Made by a program: the position numbers and the translations under genes
The notes under the pieces: generated by a model
Told to the model about the DNA's origin: nothing
The model's database searches: none
What the model saw: only the letters and a program-made list of their open reading frames with translations
Shown: positions 13,570-25,500 of the stretch, piece after piece
How the letters are laid out: each line of letters opens with the position of its first letter
How positions within the stretch are numbered: the first letter of the stretch is position 1
Origin: Psoroptes ovis
Lineage: Eukaryota > Arthropoda > Arachnida > Sarcoptiformes > Psoroptidae
Direction: 5' to 3'
Length of the DNA stretch: 64,000 nt
NCBI GenBank assembly: GCA_002943765.1
Contig: PQWQ01000002.1
Span: 3,968,001-4,032,000, forward strand

Positions 13570-13665
13570 ATGGAAAACGTTTGGCGAGTAGGCCTAATAC
13601 CAATACTAATACTACTAATAGCTAGATTAGAGCGGCTACAATGTCTACCAAGAAACGTTACATAA
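13570..13665 (+). other. 31-codon ORF with a hydrophobic core (possible micropeptide or signal exon)
   Basis: The ATG at 13570 opens MENVWRVG followed by the hydrophobic run LIPILILLIA, then RLERLQCLPRN and a stop at 13663-13665. The local sequence is less AT-rich than its flanks and the frame is the only open one on this strand. It would fit a single-pass micropeptide or a first exon with a weak donor (AAC then GTTACA). No homologue is recognised. Confidence 0.2.
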
Positions 13666-13948
13666 TAAATTTTTTTTTTCACATTTCACATTTCATTCAT
13701 TTTATCATCATTCCAATTGATCAATTGGAAAAACGTGTATGTTAGTATTTTATTATGTCAATATTTAGATAAAATATTTGCTTGTATATGTGTGTTTGCT
13801 TGAATGTTTTTTGGCTGTCTCTGCATCTCTGCACAGTTGTCTATTTTTTTCGCTTTTTTAACACTTGAAAATATAATGGATTTTTGTTTTATTTTCGGTA
13901 CATACTTTTATTTATTTATTTATTCATTTTATTTGTTTGTTTTTTCAA

Positions 13949-13949
<1 letters not shown>

Positions 13950-13980
<31 letters not shown>
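13950..13980. repeat. poly-A tract, 31 nt
   Basis: Uninterrupted A run, one of the two longest homopolymers in the window. Confidence 0.9.
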
Positions 13981-13981
<1 letters not shown>

Positions 13982-15284
13982 GAATATTATTCAACAAACA
14001 AACAAATAAAATGGAATCAAAGAAAAAAAAATTCAAAAAAATAATGGAAAAAGTCAAGGACATTCAATGATGATGGTGAAAAAACATTTGCAAATTTCAG
14101 TTGAATAAATGATGATTCACTTGAGATAAAATCTTGATAATAACAGTGATAATAATATCAGATAACATTACAACAACTACTAAATCAATGATATTATATG
14201 TCTATGCACAGACACACGAATAAAATCAATAATCATTTTATTTATGTTGAAAATGAATGAATGAATGAATGAATGTGAAAATGATATTTAGCAAACATTA
14301 TTTTCTTCCAAAGAAAAGAATTTAAAATGAAATTCTTTTGTTGACAAATACAAATGAGAAAATTTTTCAGATTTAAATTAAATGAAATTTTTTCAAAATT
14401 CAAAAATCAGAATTTGTAAGAAATGAAGATTTTCAATGTGAATTTTGAATTTAGAAATTTCAAATTTGAAATTCAAAATTGAAGATTTTTTTTTCATTTT
14501 TTTTTTTTTTTTTGAATGTTCAAAATTGAAAAAACGACAGTAACAGATGTTCCGTAGATCATCTGCTTATCAAATTTCGTGTATCTCTGAATATCACGAA
14601 CCATCTTTGATTTTCATCATGATAAAAAATTTCTGATTGAAATTAATTAAAAATGTATGTGAAACGTTTGATGAATTCGGGCAAAATTTAATATGGAATG
14701 AACTCGATGAAGGAATGAAATTCAATTTTGGACCAAAATAAAGTGGAAAAATAATGAAATTTTTTTATGAATCTTTGAGAATTTTTGGACTCGGAAATTT
14801 CGATTGAATTACCTTTCCTTAAGAGGATTAACTAAACAACAAAAAATATGAGAAACTTGTCCATTGTAATAAAAACAAAAAAAAAAAAAATGAAAATAAT
14901 GTGAAAGTAAAGATAAAATTTATAAATAAACTTGCGTGTTTGCTTGCAAAGAGATGTTTCAAATTGAAAAAGAATAAAGAAAATCATATTTAATTTCATT
15001 GTTTCAACATGAAAAATTGAATGGAAAATAAGTGAAAAAAAACAATCGCCTAATTCAATCATCAATCAAAATATTATTAAATAAAATGAAAAATAATCAT
15101 AAAAATAAACAAAATATATAAACAAATGCCAAGATGGATTGATGTTTATTAATATTATTGTTATTATCGAAGATATTATCAATAATTTCATTTATTTACT
15201 CGCAGGTTAATCATATTATAATTTATCATTATTTATTACTATCGTTATTTATTAATATTATTATTGTTCACCATCATTTTTCAG

Positions 15285-15390
15285 TGATTCTCAACCAAAA
15301 ATAACGCATCTGTTTGCATCTGCAGTTTATGACCCAAAATCATGGAAACCTCGCTGGGAGTTTGTCCAGGCTTTTCTGATTTCTCCCAAG
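15285..15390 (+). other. Exon-like island with atypical codon use
   Basis: A CCATCATTTTTCAG acceptor is followed by a 106-nt block, open in one frame for 35 codons (including DPKSWKPRWEFVQAF), that ends at CCCAAG followed by GTAAAAG, a reasonable donor. The block is clearly more GC-rich than its flanks. It uses CTG, CGC, GAG, GTC, CAG and CCC codons that are rare in the confirmed genes here. Either it is an exon of foreign or mobile origin, or a fragment of a DNA transposon: its left end, CAGTGATTCTCAACC, resembles hAT-type terminal repeats. I recognise no protein family. Confidence 0.35.
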
Positions 15391-17092
15391 GTAAAAGAAA
15401 TCGATTGATTCAATTTGCTTCATTGTTTCTCGGCTGATTATTGGAAGATTGCCCAAATTCAATGAACAAAAATTTCTGATTTTTCGTTGCCAATGTACAC
15501 ATCATCAATATTTCAATATTAAATTTGATGATTTTATTATTATTAATTTGGTTATTTATGTATCGATATACATGTTTTATTCGAATTTTTATTAGTTTTT
15601 GTTTCATTGTTCTAACATCATCATCAATTGCACACACATAAGCATACGAAACTTACGAAATTTAATGAATAAATTGATAAATAAACAAATAAATTCAATA
15701 ATGTTTTAATCAATCATTTCTTATTTATTCACCAAATTTTTATTTTCACAAATTAAATTTGGGTTGTTTATTTTCATCATTGCTCGGTTAGGCTTATAAT
15801 GTTTATGCATGAATTTACAATTTCTCATTGTTTTAGTTTCAGTATTTGCTTCATTTTAGCTCTTCATTTGCAGCTCTGCATTGATACGATTTCGTATAAC
15901 AGAATTATAATATTATCATCATCATCGTATTCATCATATCAATGATATTATTGATATTATTAATACTATAATCGAGAGAATTGAAAGAATTGGTTCATTT
16001 AAATTATATAATGGATTCAATCATGATGATGGTGATAGTCAATCCATATAATAATAATAATTCAATCACATCTGTGCATTTTTTTTTCTCTTTAATGTTA
16101 TCATTAAAATTTATTTATTCATTTATTTATTTGATTGATACATTTTCATTTCCGTTATTTTCAATTTTCATTTCGTTATTGTTGTTGTTGTTGTTCAATT
16201 CCTACTTTTGTTTTTCTTTTGCTTTTGATTATATATTCAATTCTTAGAATGAATCTTGGAAAAATAAATAAATAAATGAATTCGTTTCATTTTTTATTTA
16301 TCTTAGTTTCTTCGATTAAATAATTTTAAAAGCTTTTTCTCAAATGATTTGTTATGAATTTCTGGTTTATCCTGATTTTTATTTCAAATTTTGTATCCGA
16401 ATTTTTCATCAAAAATCGTTCTGTACTTGTTTCTTTTATTCGAAAAATTTCAGAGGAATTATTTCCGATCAATAAATGGGAATAAAAAAAATTTAAAATA
16501 TTTAAAATCATCTTTCATTAAAGTTTTTGTTAAGAAATTTTTTCAGAAAATTCCAACAAAAAATTGGCGCCATCTTATGATTTGAATCCAAGACTACTGA
16601 TGTAATCAACAGATGGAGCCGTATTTGGTAGTGAGATTTGCAAGTGCACGCCCTAAAATTTCATTGTTTATGTTTTTGTGTGTGTTTTTTTTTATGAAGG
16701 ATATTTTTTTTCTCAATTTTTTGAAAATAAATTCAAAATTTTGTTTATTTTTTTTTTTTGTTTGAAATGAAAGATTGAAAGATGAAGAAGCTGAAAATAT
16801 ATCCAACAATAATAATCGAATAAAAACAATTAGACACATGTTTCTATTATGAAATATCAAAAAGAAAACATATCAATTTTTTTTGTTTTGCTAAAAACCA
16901 TATGGCCTTTTGTTTACATGATCGAAAAATGAATCATTTTCAATGATCAACGATTAAATCCAGTTATTTATTCTATTAAATGGTCGAAAATTGAATTTAT
17001 TTAAAATATAAAATTTTAAGAATCAAAAATTTATTGAAAATCATTTCTACCTATCGATGTCATTCACTTAATTGATTTAGTTTTTTGGCGTT

Positions 17093-17102
17093 TATATAAA
17101 AG
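17093..17102 (+). promoter_or_regulatory. Candidate TATA box of the Mig-2-like GTPase
   Basis: TATATAAAAG lies 297-306 bp upstream of the start codon and matches the TATA consensus. In an AT-rich genome such strings arise by chance; the position and the trailing AAGG make it the best promoter candidate here. It implies a leader of about 270 nt. Confidence 0.35.
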
Positions 17103-17398
17103 GAAATTCTTTGTTTTTGATTTATTCAAGAAGATATCTTCATTTTTTTTTTGCCTCTTATCATGTGATATTGATCAATCAATTCATCAATCTATCTATT
17201 TATCAAACGAATCCAATCTGTCATCAAAATTTTCAGCTCATCATTTGTATAAATTTCAAATTTCAATAAATACTCATCAACAAACGAAATTATAGTATTT
17301 ATGTTTAATCTTGTCATTCATTGTTTTTCAAAAGTATCATCATTGAAAAAAATATTGAAATTCAAATGTATTCATAATTTTCTTCAATAATATTGAAT

Positions 17399-18219
17399 AT
17401 GGATTTACAACATAGAGAATTGCAAAGACGTGCTACACGTGCTGTAAAATGTGTTGTTGTCGGTGATGGCACTGTCGGTAAAACTTGTATGCTTATTTCT
17501 TTTACGGTAATTTTTTTTATTGATTTAATGTTATTTTTGAGTTTAAAGTTACATTTCTATTCAAAAAATTATAGACTGATTCCTTTCCTGGAGAATATGT
17601 TCCTACTGTGTAAGTTTATATTTTTCTGAAAAAATGTCCACTTTGTATAATTAATTTTTAAATGAAATAGATTTGATAATTATTCTGCACTAATAACATG
17701 TAATGATGAAACAGTATCGCTTGGTTTATGGGATACAGCTGGACAAGAAGATTATGATCGTTTACGTCCTTTATCATACCCACAGACTGATATATTTTTA
17801 GTTTGTTTTTCAGTTGTTTCACCTCCATCAGTATGTATTCTCATATTTCAAATTTTTATAATTATTATTAATTCATTTTTTTCGAAATTAAGTTAGAAAA
17901 TGTAGCCGTCAAATGGGTACCAGAAATACGACACCATTGTAATGATGTTCCTATAATTCTAGTCGGTACAAAAATAGATTTACGCGAAGACCGAGAAACA
18001 TTATCACAATTAGCCCAATATGGACAAAGTCCTATTAAACGTGAACAAGGACAAAAAATGGCTCAGAAAATTAAAGCTGTCAAATATTTAGAATGTTCAG
18101 CATTAACACAAAGCGGTTTGAAACAAGTGTTTGAAGAAGCTGTCCGATATATTGTAATACCATCGGAAAGACAAAATTATTTAAAGAAATCTAATCGCAA
18201 TAATTGTTTGATAATGTAA
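17399..18219 (+). CDS. Mtl: Mig-2-like/Mtl Rho-family GTPase (Rac group)
   Basis: Small GTPase that cycles between GDP and GTP at the plasma membrane and steers the actin cytoskeleton in cell and axon migration. Exons 17399-17506, 17575-17609, 17671-17830 and 17893-18219 give a 209-residue protein. Introns are 68, 61 and 62 nt, all GT-AG. Visible motifs: P-loop GDGTVGKTC, switch I YVPTVFDNYSA, switch [22 protein letters not shown], guanine-specificity TKID and SAL. The combination [18 protein letters not shown] and [19 protein letters not shown] is typical of Mig-2/Mtl rather than Rac1, Cdc42 or RhoU. The ATG at 17399 is the first in frame. It gives about 16 residues before KCVVVG, longer than Rac1's leader. 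The C-terminus is a CAAX box, CLIM; a final Met is usually farnesylated, whereas Leu is geranylgeranylated. The basic tail before it is weak (KKSNRNN). AATAAA signals follow near 18315 and 18370. Confidence 0.93.
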
Positions 18220-18628
18220 TTTTCAATTATGCCAAAATATTTATATATTTGAAATTTGACAATATAATTTCGACAATCATTAATCATCAATTTTTATATT
18301 AATTCATTATTGAAAATAAATTTGTATAATTTAAATTAATTGATTGATTGTCATTATTGATTATTTTGAATAAACGCGCTAAAACTAATTGCCAATTATT
18401 GCAATTTATCATTGCAACAATCAAATTCAAAATGTGGGCGTCAATGTGTGCATTGCATTGCGATACAATCGATAGTTGAAGAAGCATGAAGAAAAAAAAA
18501 TATTAAGAATTTGGCCAAAAATTCTTAATTTGTTGCTATTTTTAGACATCATCATTCACGTGAAAAAAAAGCATTGATTCCCTATTTTTATATATTCTTT
18601 TCTTTGGAAAATAAGTGAACCCGAAAAA

Positions 18629-19490
18629 ATGGTAAGTTCAACACCTTTTTGGATATCTTATGTTTTTAAATTTTGACATGTTTTCAGGAAGATACTGAAT
18701 GGACTGATGCATTGAAAAAATATGGCATCATACCAGATGAACCGAAACCGGATGAAACACAAGAACAACCTGAAGAAATTTTTGTTGAAACTGTTAAAGA
18801 ATTTGATCCAAACAAAGATGATGAATCAGAATGGTTGGATGAACATGAAGATGATGATGAATTTTTACGTAATTATCGTAACAAACGTTTTATGGAATTA
18901 AAAATTCAATCATCGAAAAAATATTTTGGAGAAGTTTTAGAAATCACCGCTGTTGATTATATTAAAGAAGTTAATAATGCTGGCGAAAATATTTGGGTTG
19001 TATTATTATTATATCGTCAAGGGTTAGTTGTTTGTTTGATTGAATTATGAACATTTTATAATATTCATATATTTGATTTCGTAAAGACATCCATTGTGTA
19101 AAAAATTACAAGAAATTTTCAAAGAATTAGCAAAAAAATTTGTAGAAACCAAATTCGTAAAAAGTATTGCAACACAATGTATTCAAAATTTTCCTGATCA
19201 AAATTGTCCAGCAGTTTTTGTATATTACAATGGTAAACTAGTCAAACAATTGATCGGACCGGTTGTATTCGGTATGGAGTCAATAACCAAAGAAGGTATT
19301 GAAATCAAATTGCTTTCTGATTTGAAATTTATTTCATTCAATTTTTTTTACTCTAATCACAGAAGTCGAATGGATTATTGCAAAAACTGGTGCAATTCAA
19401 ACAACGTTAACAGAAGATCCACGTAAACAAATGTATGAATCAAAGAAATTTTATCAAAAATTCGATTCACATGATGACGATTCAGATTGA
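18629..19490 (+). CDS. PDCL3: Phosducin-like protein 3 (PDCL3/viral IAP-associated factor family)
   Basis: Cytosolic co-chaperone of the CCT chaperonin that assists folding of actin, tubulin and other clients. Exons 18629-18631, 18688-19022, 19087-19295 and 19363-19490 encode 224 residues. The first coding exon is only the ATG, followed at once by GTAAGT; the second starts GAAGATACTGAATGG. The N-terminal part is acidic with the family signature DTEWTDALKKYGI. The middle has the thioredoxin-like fold seen in KYFGEVLEITAVDYIKEV, NIWVVLLLYRQG and LCKKLQEIFKELAKKF. Then come IQNFPDQNCPAVFVYYNG and IGPVVFG. The C-terminus is acidic (SHDDDSD). As in other phosducin-like proteins there is no catalytic CxxC. 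Length agrees with human PDCL3 (about 240). It converges on Cullin-3, with stops 115 bp apart. Confidence 0.93.
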
Positions 19491-19605
19491 TGATTTTATT
19501 TGAAAAATTTTTTTAAATTTATTTTTTATTAAAATATAAAAATGCAATTTTATAATTAATACTAAAATTCATTATTGAGATGTTCTTTAATAAATAATTA
19601 ACTCT

Positions 19606-22548
19606 TTACGCCACATAAGTGTATACCCTCCTGTTCAGAAAAGAAACAAATGATTAAATGATCGATTATCAAACATAATCACATACTTATCATCAGATGT
19701 TCTTGCTAAATATTCACGATCAATCAAACCTTCAATTCGTTTTTTGATAGATTGTGGATCAGGAATGAAACGTGATTTCAATTGTTCAGTCACTTCAGCA
19801 ACTATGTTTGCGAAACATAATTTTTTTCTTGCTTTCATGATTCTTACAATAGCTGCCTCGATTTCATGTTTACGATCTTCATCGATTTTCGATCTTGTTT
19901 CACGTCTTTCTGGCTCTGATTCACCTTTCGCTAATACTGTATGAGCATAATTTATGAACGATTTGATATCATGAAGAAAAATTCTTAATGTAGCTTACCT
20001 GAATGGATTTTCACTCTGAAAAATTTCGATGTGAATGAATCGTTAACTTCAAATTCGTGATTCGGTTCTATTTATTAATAAAAATAAATTAGAATCGGTT
20101 AATCTCAAAGATTTTTTTTTTTTTTTTTGAAATAATCATTTACCGATTTCTTTAGTCTTTGGATTTTTCAATAAAACACGCTGAGATGATTTACCAACAG
20201 CTAACGATAATAGTGCACGTATTAAATCTTTTTGTGATATATCAGTTTCATTTTTTATATCTTCATATGTTAATTTACGTCGGTTATTGAATAACATCAA
20301 TATCGCCATTTGATAAGTTGATACATTTAATATATGCTTGCGAGGTTTAATTATGAATTGTGTCGTCGATGTTGACTGTGCATTAATCGGATTATTATTA
20401 AGCAAATTGTTATTGCAATTAAAATTATTATTGATATTGTTGTTATTATTGCTATTTGTAGCAGATGATGAAACAGTATTATCCAGATTACTCATATTGA
20501 TGTCATCATTATTATAATTAGATTTTTTGATAGTTGTATAAAATTCTGCATTCAAATCCACCCAGCCTAATTGTGGTTGTAATGTTAACTTTCTTCCATT
20601 ATGTTTGTCCAAATAAAATTTATTGAAATGATCAAACGCTTTTCTGGGTATCATTGGAATATTACATTTCGATATACTTGATTGTGTTGGCCAAAATCCA
20701 GTTGTCAAAACACGTACAGTGAGATCAACACCTTGTAGATTTAACTACATGGAGTTTTTATGATAAATAATATCAAAATATGATAGAATTTCAATTTAAA
20801 TCAAATCAAACTTACCCGATCATTGATATGATTTTTGAATTCGTCATTCAAAGAATTCGACAATGATATATCTTTGAACATGCCCTCTAATTTAGATGTA
20901 AATTGACAACCACATTCTGTTTTCAATTTTGAAATCATTGATTTTTCTAGATCATCTGAAGAACTTTTATTCAATAATAATCTTTTAGCCAAATGTTGTT
21001 TGTAATAACGCTCGAATATATCTTTGTCTTGTATATAACGGAATAATACCATCGTTTTATCTAATATTTGTTCAATTTCATGATCAGTCATTCCTTTGAC
21101 GCCTTTTTTCAATTTATCATCGATAAATAATGATAAATATTCGGGTGATTTTGGATTTATATTTAAAAAATGTTCAAAGTCTTTTCCAATCATTTTCAAA
21201 AATTCTTTATCATTGAAAAATGAACAGTTTAAGAATAAATCGTATTTATCTTTTAAATCGAGTAAAGCCTGTTATGAAATTATTTATTATTAGTGAAAAT
21301 GGAATAAATAAGAAAAAATCTTACATTAACAAATGCGATGGGATCTTCTTTATTTCCATCATCAGTAACTGAAGATTTTCCTTCCTGCCTAAGATGATTA
21401 CTGACTGCATTAATGATTGTCACTAAACCATTTTCCACTCTACAAAATAATTTATACATTCTTGCTAGATCTTCAACTTTTTGATTCTCTAACATATGTA
21501 CAACACCAGAATGCTCCATTTCAACAATATTTTTCATATGACGACTTATCAATTCTTGTTCGACGACTTTGACGATAAGACTTTCAGTTGATGCATCTAA
21601 ATAATGTCTAGCACGTTCAGCTTCTTCGTTGATACGTTGTTCAACTTTACGAATATAAACAGATGCAGAATTTTCAGCTAAAAATTTTTGACTTTCCACT
21701 TTATAAAATTCTGCTGATTGTTGCAAAAAATGTTTCTCAAAATCTTCTTCATAAACAGTACGTTGTGATATGCCTAAATGTATCAACATAGTGCAAACAT
21801 TTTTCACAGACAAACGATCAATCAATTCTCCATTACGCTCTTTCATAACTAAATCTAATAATGTAACACGTATTTGATCACGTATTGGTCCATGTCTTAC
21901 GACATTATCACGAAATAGTATTAAACCTAAATTATATACATTTTCAACGTTATTCTGACTAACATATACACGATCCTAATTTGAATGATCACAAAAAGCT
22001 TAATTTATTATCATTAAAATCATTTGAAGATTATCATACCATATACATTAATATATCTCTTATCATTGCCATTGCTATTAGATGATCATTCCAGCATTGA
22101 TTGAGGACATGCAAAAAATTGTTACTTGACAATGAATTCATTACTTCGGTGCGGATCTGATGAGAATTTGAAATAATTAATTGATGAAAATAGGATAAAA
22201 ATTTGAGACATACTTGTTCGACTAAATGTTCTTTAACAACATCACGAAGACCAGTATAAAGACGTTCACCATATTTATGCAATACCATTGTATATGCATT
22301 GCGATACAATTCTTCAAAACTTAATCCACTATTATTTTTTCTCTGTATTTCTTGTATGGCTGTTTTTAATTTTTTCCAAATTTTATCAACATAACTCTCA
22401 TCCATAGTCGTCTATTTACAAAATATGATAAAAAATCAGATACGATTAATAATCACCGAATTTATTAAATTCTTTAAAAACAATAATATTAACGTACCGG
22501 AAAAGATCGTATTCTCATTTTGACGTCTTTTTGTTGCTTAAAGCTCAT
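19606..22548 (-). CDS. Cul3: Cullin-3, scaffold of BTB-CRL3 ubiquitin ligases
   Basis: Scaffold that joins BTB-domain substrate adaptors at its N-terminus to Rbx1 and a ubiquitin-loaded E2 at its C-terminus. Exons in transcript order: 22498-22548, 22214-22411, 22040-22156, 21325-21975, 20816-21268, 20144-20744, 19999-20067, 19687-19936 and 19606-19630. All introns are GT-AG, 56-86 nt, and phases agree; the product is 804 residues. N-terminus: [28 protein letters not shown] and [18 protein letters not shown]. Middle: [20 protein letters not shown]. Cullin homology domain: [33 protein letters not shown] and [21 protein letters not shown]-terminal winged helix: [14 protein letters not shown], with the neddylation lysine at about residue 748, ending [15 protein letters not shown]. 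It is about 36 residues longer than human CUL3, mainly from an Asn-rich insertion (about residues 565-620) in the loop before [15 protein letters not shown]. Identification is secure. Confidence 0.97.
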
Positions 22549-25500
22549 CATACGACAAATCAATCATCGAAAAGAATTGGAAAATTTTTTAATTTTCGTT
22601 ATTATTATTATTATTATTCAACAAATACTGGGAATTTTAAATTATAAGAAATGGTCAAAATTTCTGCAAAAAGGATGGTAAATTCATTAAGTAAACAAAC
22701 TACGAGAAAAATTGAATGTAATTTAATTAAAATTTGACCATCAAGAAACAAAAAAAAGTTTATTGATTAGACGAAAAATGAAAAAAATTAAAATTCAACA
22801 AAAAACATCGACAGACGGTTGAACTTTGTTTTTGTTTACACAATCCAAAACCATAACACTCAAACAGCTGTGTATTAATACTATTACTACTACTACTGGT
22901 GGTGACAAAAGAAGTGGCATAGAATTCTGTTAAGAGAATTTTAATTTTTTTTCATTTTGAAGAAAATATGAACAAAAACATTGAATTGATCAATGATTTT
23001 TTTTTGCAGCATTTTTCAATGGAAAAATAGATAGATTTGACATTCAAAGTATAAAGATTGTATTTTCTTAGCTATTTCACTGATGTATACACATGTTTTT
23101 TCTCTTTTGCTTTTAATTTTTTTTTTTTTTGTTCAAAGGCCAACAACATTTACTCGAAATGAAATGAAGTGAATGGGAAAAATTACTTATTTTCACAATT
23201 ATTTTCTTTTATTCAAGAAAATTTGGACAACGTTGAACAATAAAAGAATGGGAAAATGATGTTTCTTCTCTTTTTTAAATAAGTAAAAAGAAATTAAACA
23301 AAAAATAATGAGAAAAAATTGTTGGAAAATTATTTGAAATTGTTGATTTTATGGACGATAGATGGCGACAGCTTCTCTTTTCGAATTTTTTCAAGTTCGA
23401 AAAGCAGAGACAACCCTTGGAAGCTTAATTTGATTTTGGATATTTTTGTTTTCGAAAATTTGATTATCGTTTCGTTGAAATTAAGGTGGAAAATGTTTTA
23501 AATGATTAAGTGCTAAATCATGTTTCATATTTTTTAAAGCAATTTGCTAAAGCATAAAATTCAATTATTTAATGACGCTCATCATTTTTTTGTATTCAAT
23601 TTTTTTTTTTTTTTTTTTTGATTGAATTGTAATGCAATTTATGTGTGATGATGATTTGGTGGCGTAAATCTTTCAACAACTACAACAATAGATAACTGAA
23701 ATAATAATCGTTTTGATTAATTTTGATGAAATGTTCCTTTTTTTAGTTTATAATTCAATTTCGAAAAAAACCATGAAGAACCGGTGAAAAATAAGAACAA
23801 AATAATGATAAAGTGAGAAATGAAATACGTAAAGCCAAAAAAAAAAAATCAATCATATTATGGTTGTCGAAATATATAAAAATAATAATGAAAAATAGAT
23901 TAAATTAATCGAATCGATTTTCATCTATCAAACAATAATCAAGAGAAAAAAATTGATCATCGAAGATATTGATTTATATAAATATTTTTCTCTTCATTCT
24001 CCATATCATTGAAGTTCAAGTTTTTAATTATGTTTTTTTATATTGCCCCTTAGAATGTAAAAGCTATATCCTTCCACCCACCCACAAAAATATTTTCATG
24101 ATAATTTTACGGAATTTTTGTCCGTTCTTTTTCGAAAAATCAAATCGATATTAATATTGTGTCTTTGTTTTTTCGAAGTCAATCTTTTTTGAAAGATTTT
24201 GCTTTGTTTAAACTTTTAAAATTCTCATTCATAATTCAAATTTTTTTTCTTCAGACAACGAAAAGCGAAAAAAAAATCTTTAAAAACATTTATTATATTT
24301 TTTTTCTTGAAATTCAATTCAATTCAATTCATTCAAACATTTACAGCAATTCATTCAATTCATTTATTACAATTGTCTTTTTTTTCATTTCATTCATTTC
24401 TACAAATCATAATAATAATATTTTATATTGTTTTCCTATGATGATGAAGACTATGAATGAAAAATAATAATAATAATAAAAATTCTCTTTTCATTTTAGG
24501 CTTGATCCTCATCAATCATTTTTTTTCATTTTTTCTTTTTTTTCGTTTCATAAATTTCGATCCCACCAAATTTTCTAAAATGTGAAATGAAACAAAAACA
24601 AAAAAAAAGTCAACCATATGCATAAATATAAATGATAATAATAATAATAATGATAATATAGAAACATTTATTATGTCTTACTATACTATTGTTTTTCATT
24701 TTTTTTAATGAAATTTGAAAGCAGCAAAAAAAAACGAAATATGAATGTATTCATAGATTTTTTTTTTTTTTTTTGAGATTGAAAAAAATTGTTGAAATTA
24801 TGAAATGTTAAGCAAAATGAATGACTATATTTTCATCATTTTTGTTAATTAAAATATGACTAGAACAACAACAACAATAACAATAATGATTGAATTCAAA
24901 TCAAATAATCAAACAAATCAAATGTTAATAAGGAATGAAATAAAACATATAAAAAAAATTCTTTGATTTACATGTGTATTTTTACTCACATTTAATCGAA
25001 ATATAATTTTATTTGCATCAAATTTATTAATCAAAATAAATAAATTCAATTGTAATATACAAACACACAGTCCATTTAATTTTTTTTCTCTTTCACTTAT
25101 TATTTTCAATAATAATAATAATAATAACAACAACAAAATGGATCAATGGTCGATTAAATAAAATAGACCACTGGCTGTGTGTGTTATATGTGTGTTGTTT
25201 TCATGTGTTGTATTGATTAACACCATATTTCAATCCATCACATGAAAGATGAAAAAAAAATTGAAGAAAAATACGAAAACAAATGAAAAAACATCCATTT
25301 TTTTTCTTCAAATATTAAACACAAATCTATATCTATATATATCTGACATTAGATCCGGCTTTATTTATATCAAATCAAATCAAATCAAACAAAGAAAACA
25401 GAAAGAAAAAAAATGTAAGTAACTTTTAAATTCTATTCATTCATTTTCGTATACGTTTATTTATTGAACACTGAATAATAATATTTTAATTTCCATATAA

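Larger units (their letters stand above)
6649..17092. other. Gene-poor region between the secreted-protein exon and the Rho GTPase
   Basis: No gene with a recognisable family. It contains microsatellites (GT, CA, CT, TTG, TGAA), two long A runs (11975-11997 and 13950-13980), an inverted repeat at 11668-11733, and four exon-like or short-ORF candidates near 9.4-9.75, 10.4, 13.6 and 15.3 kb that are listed separately. Confidence 0.6.
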
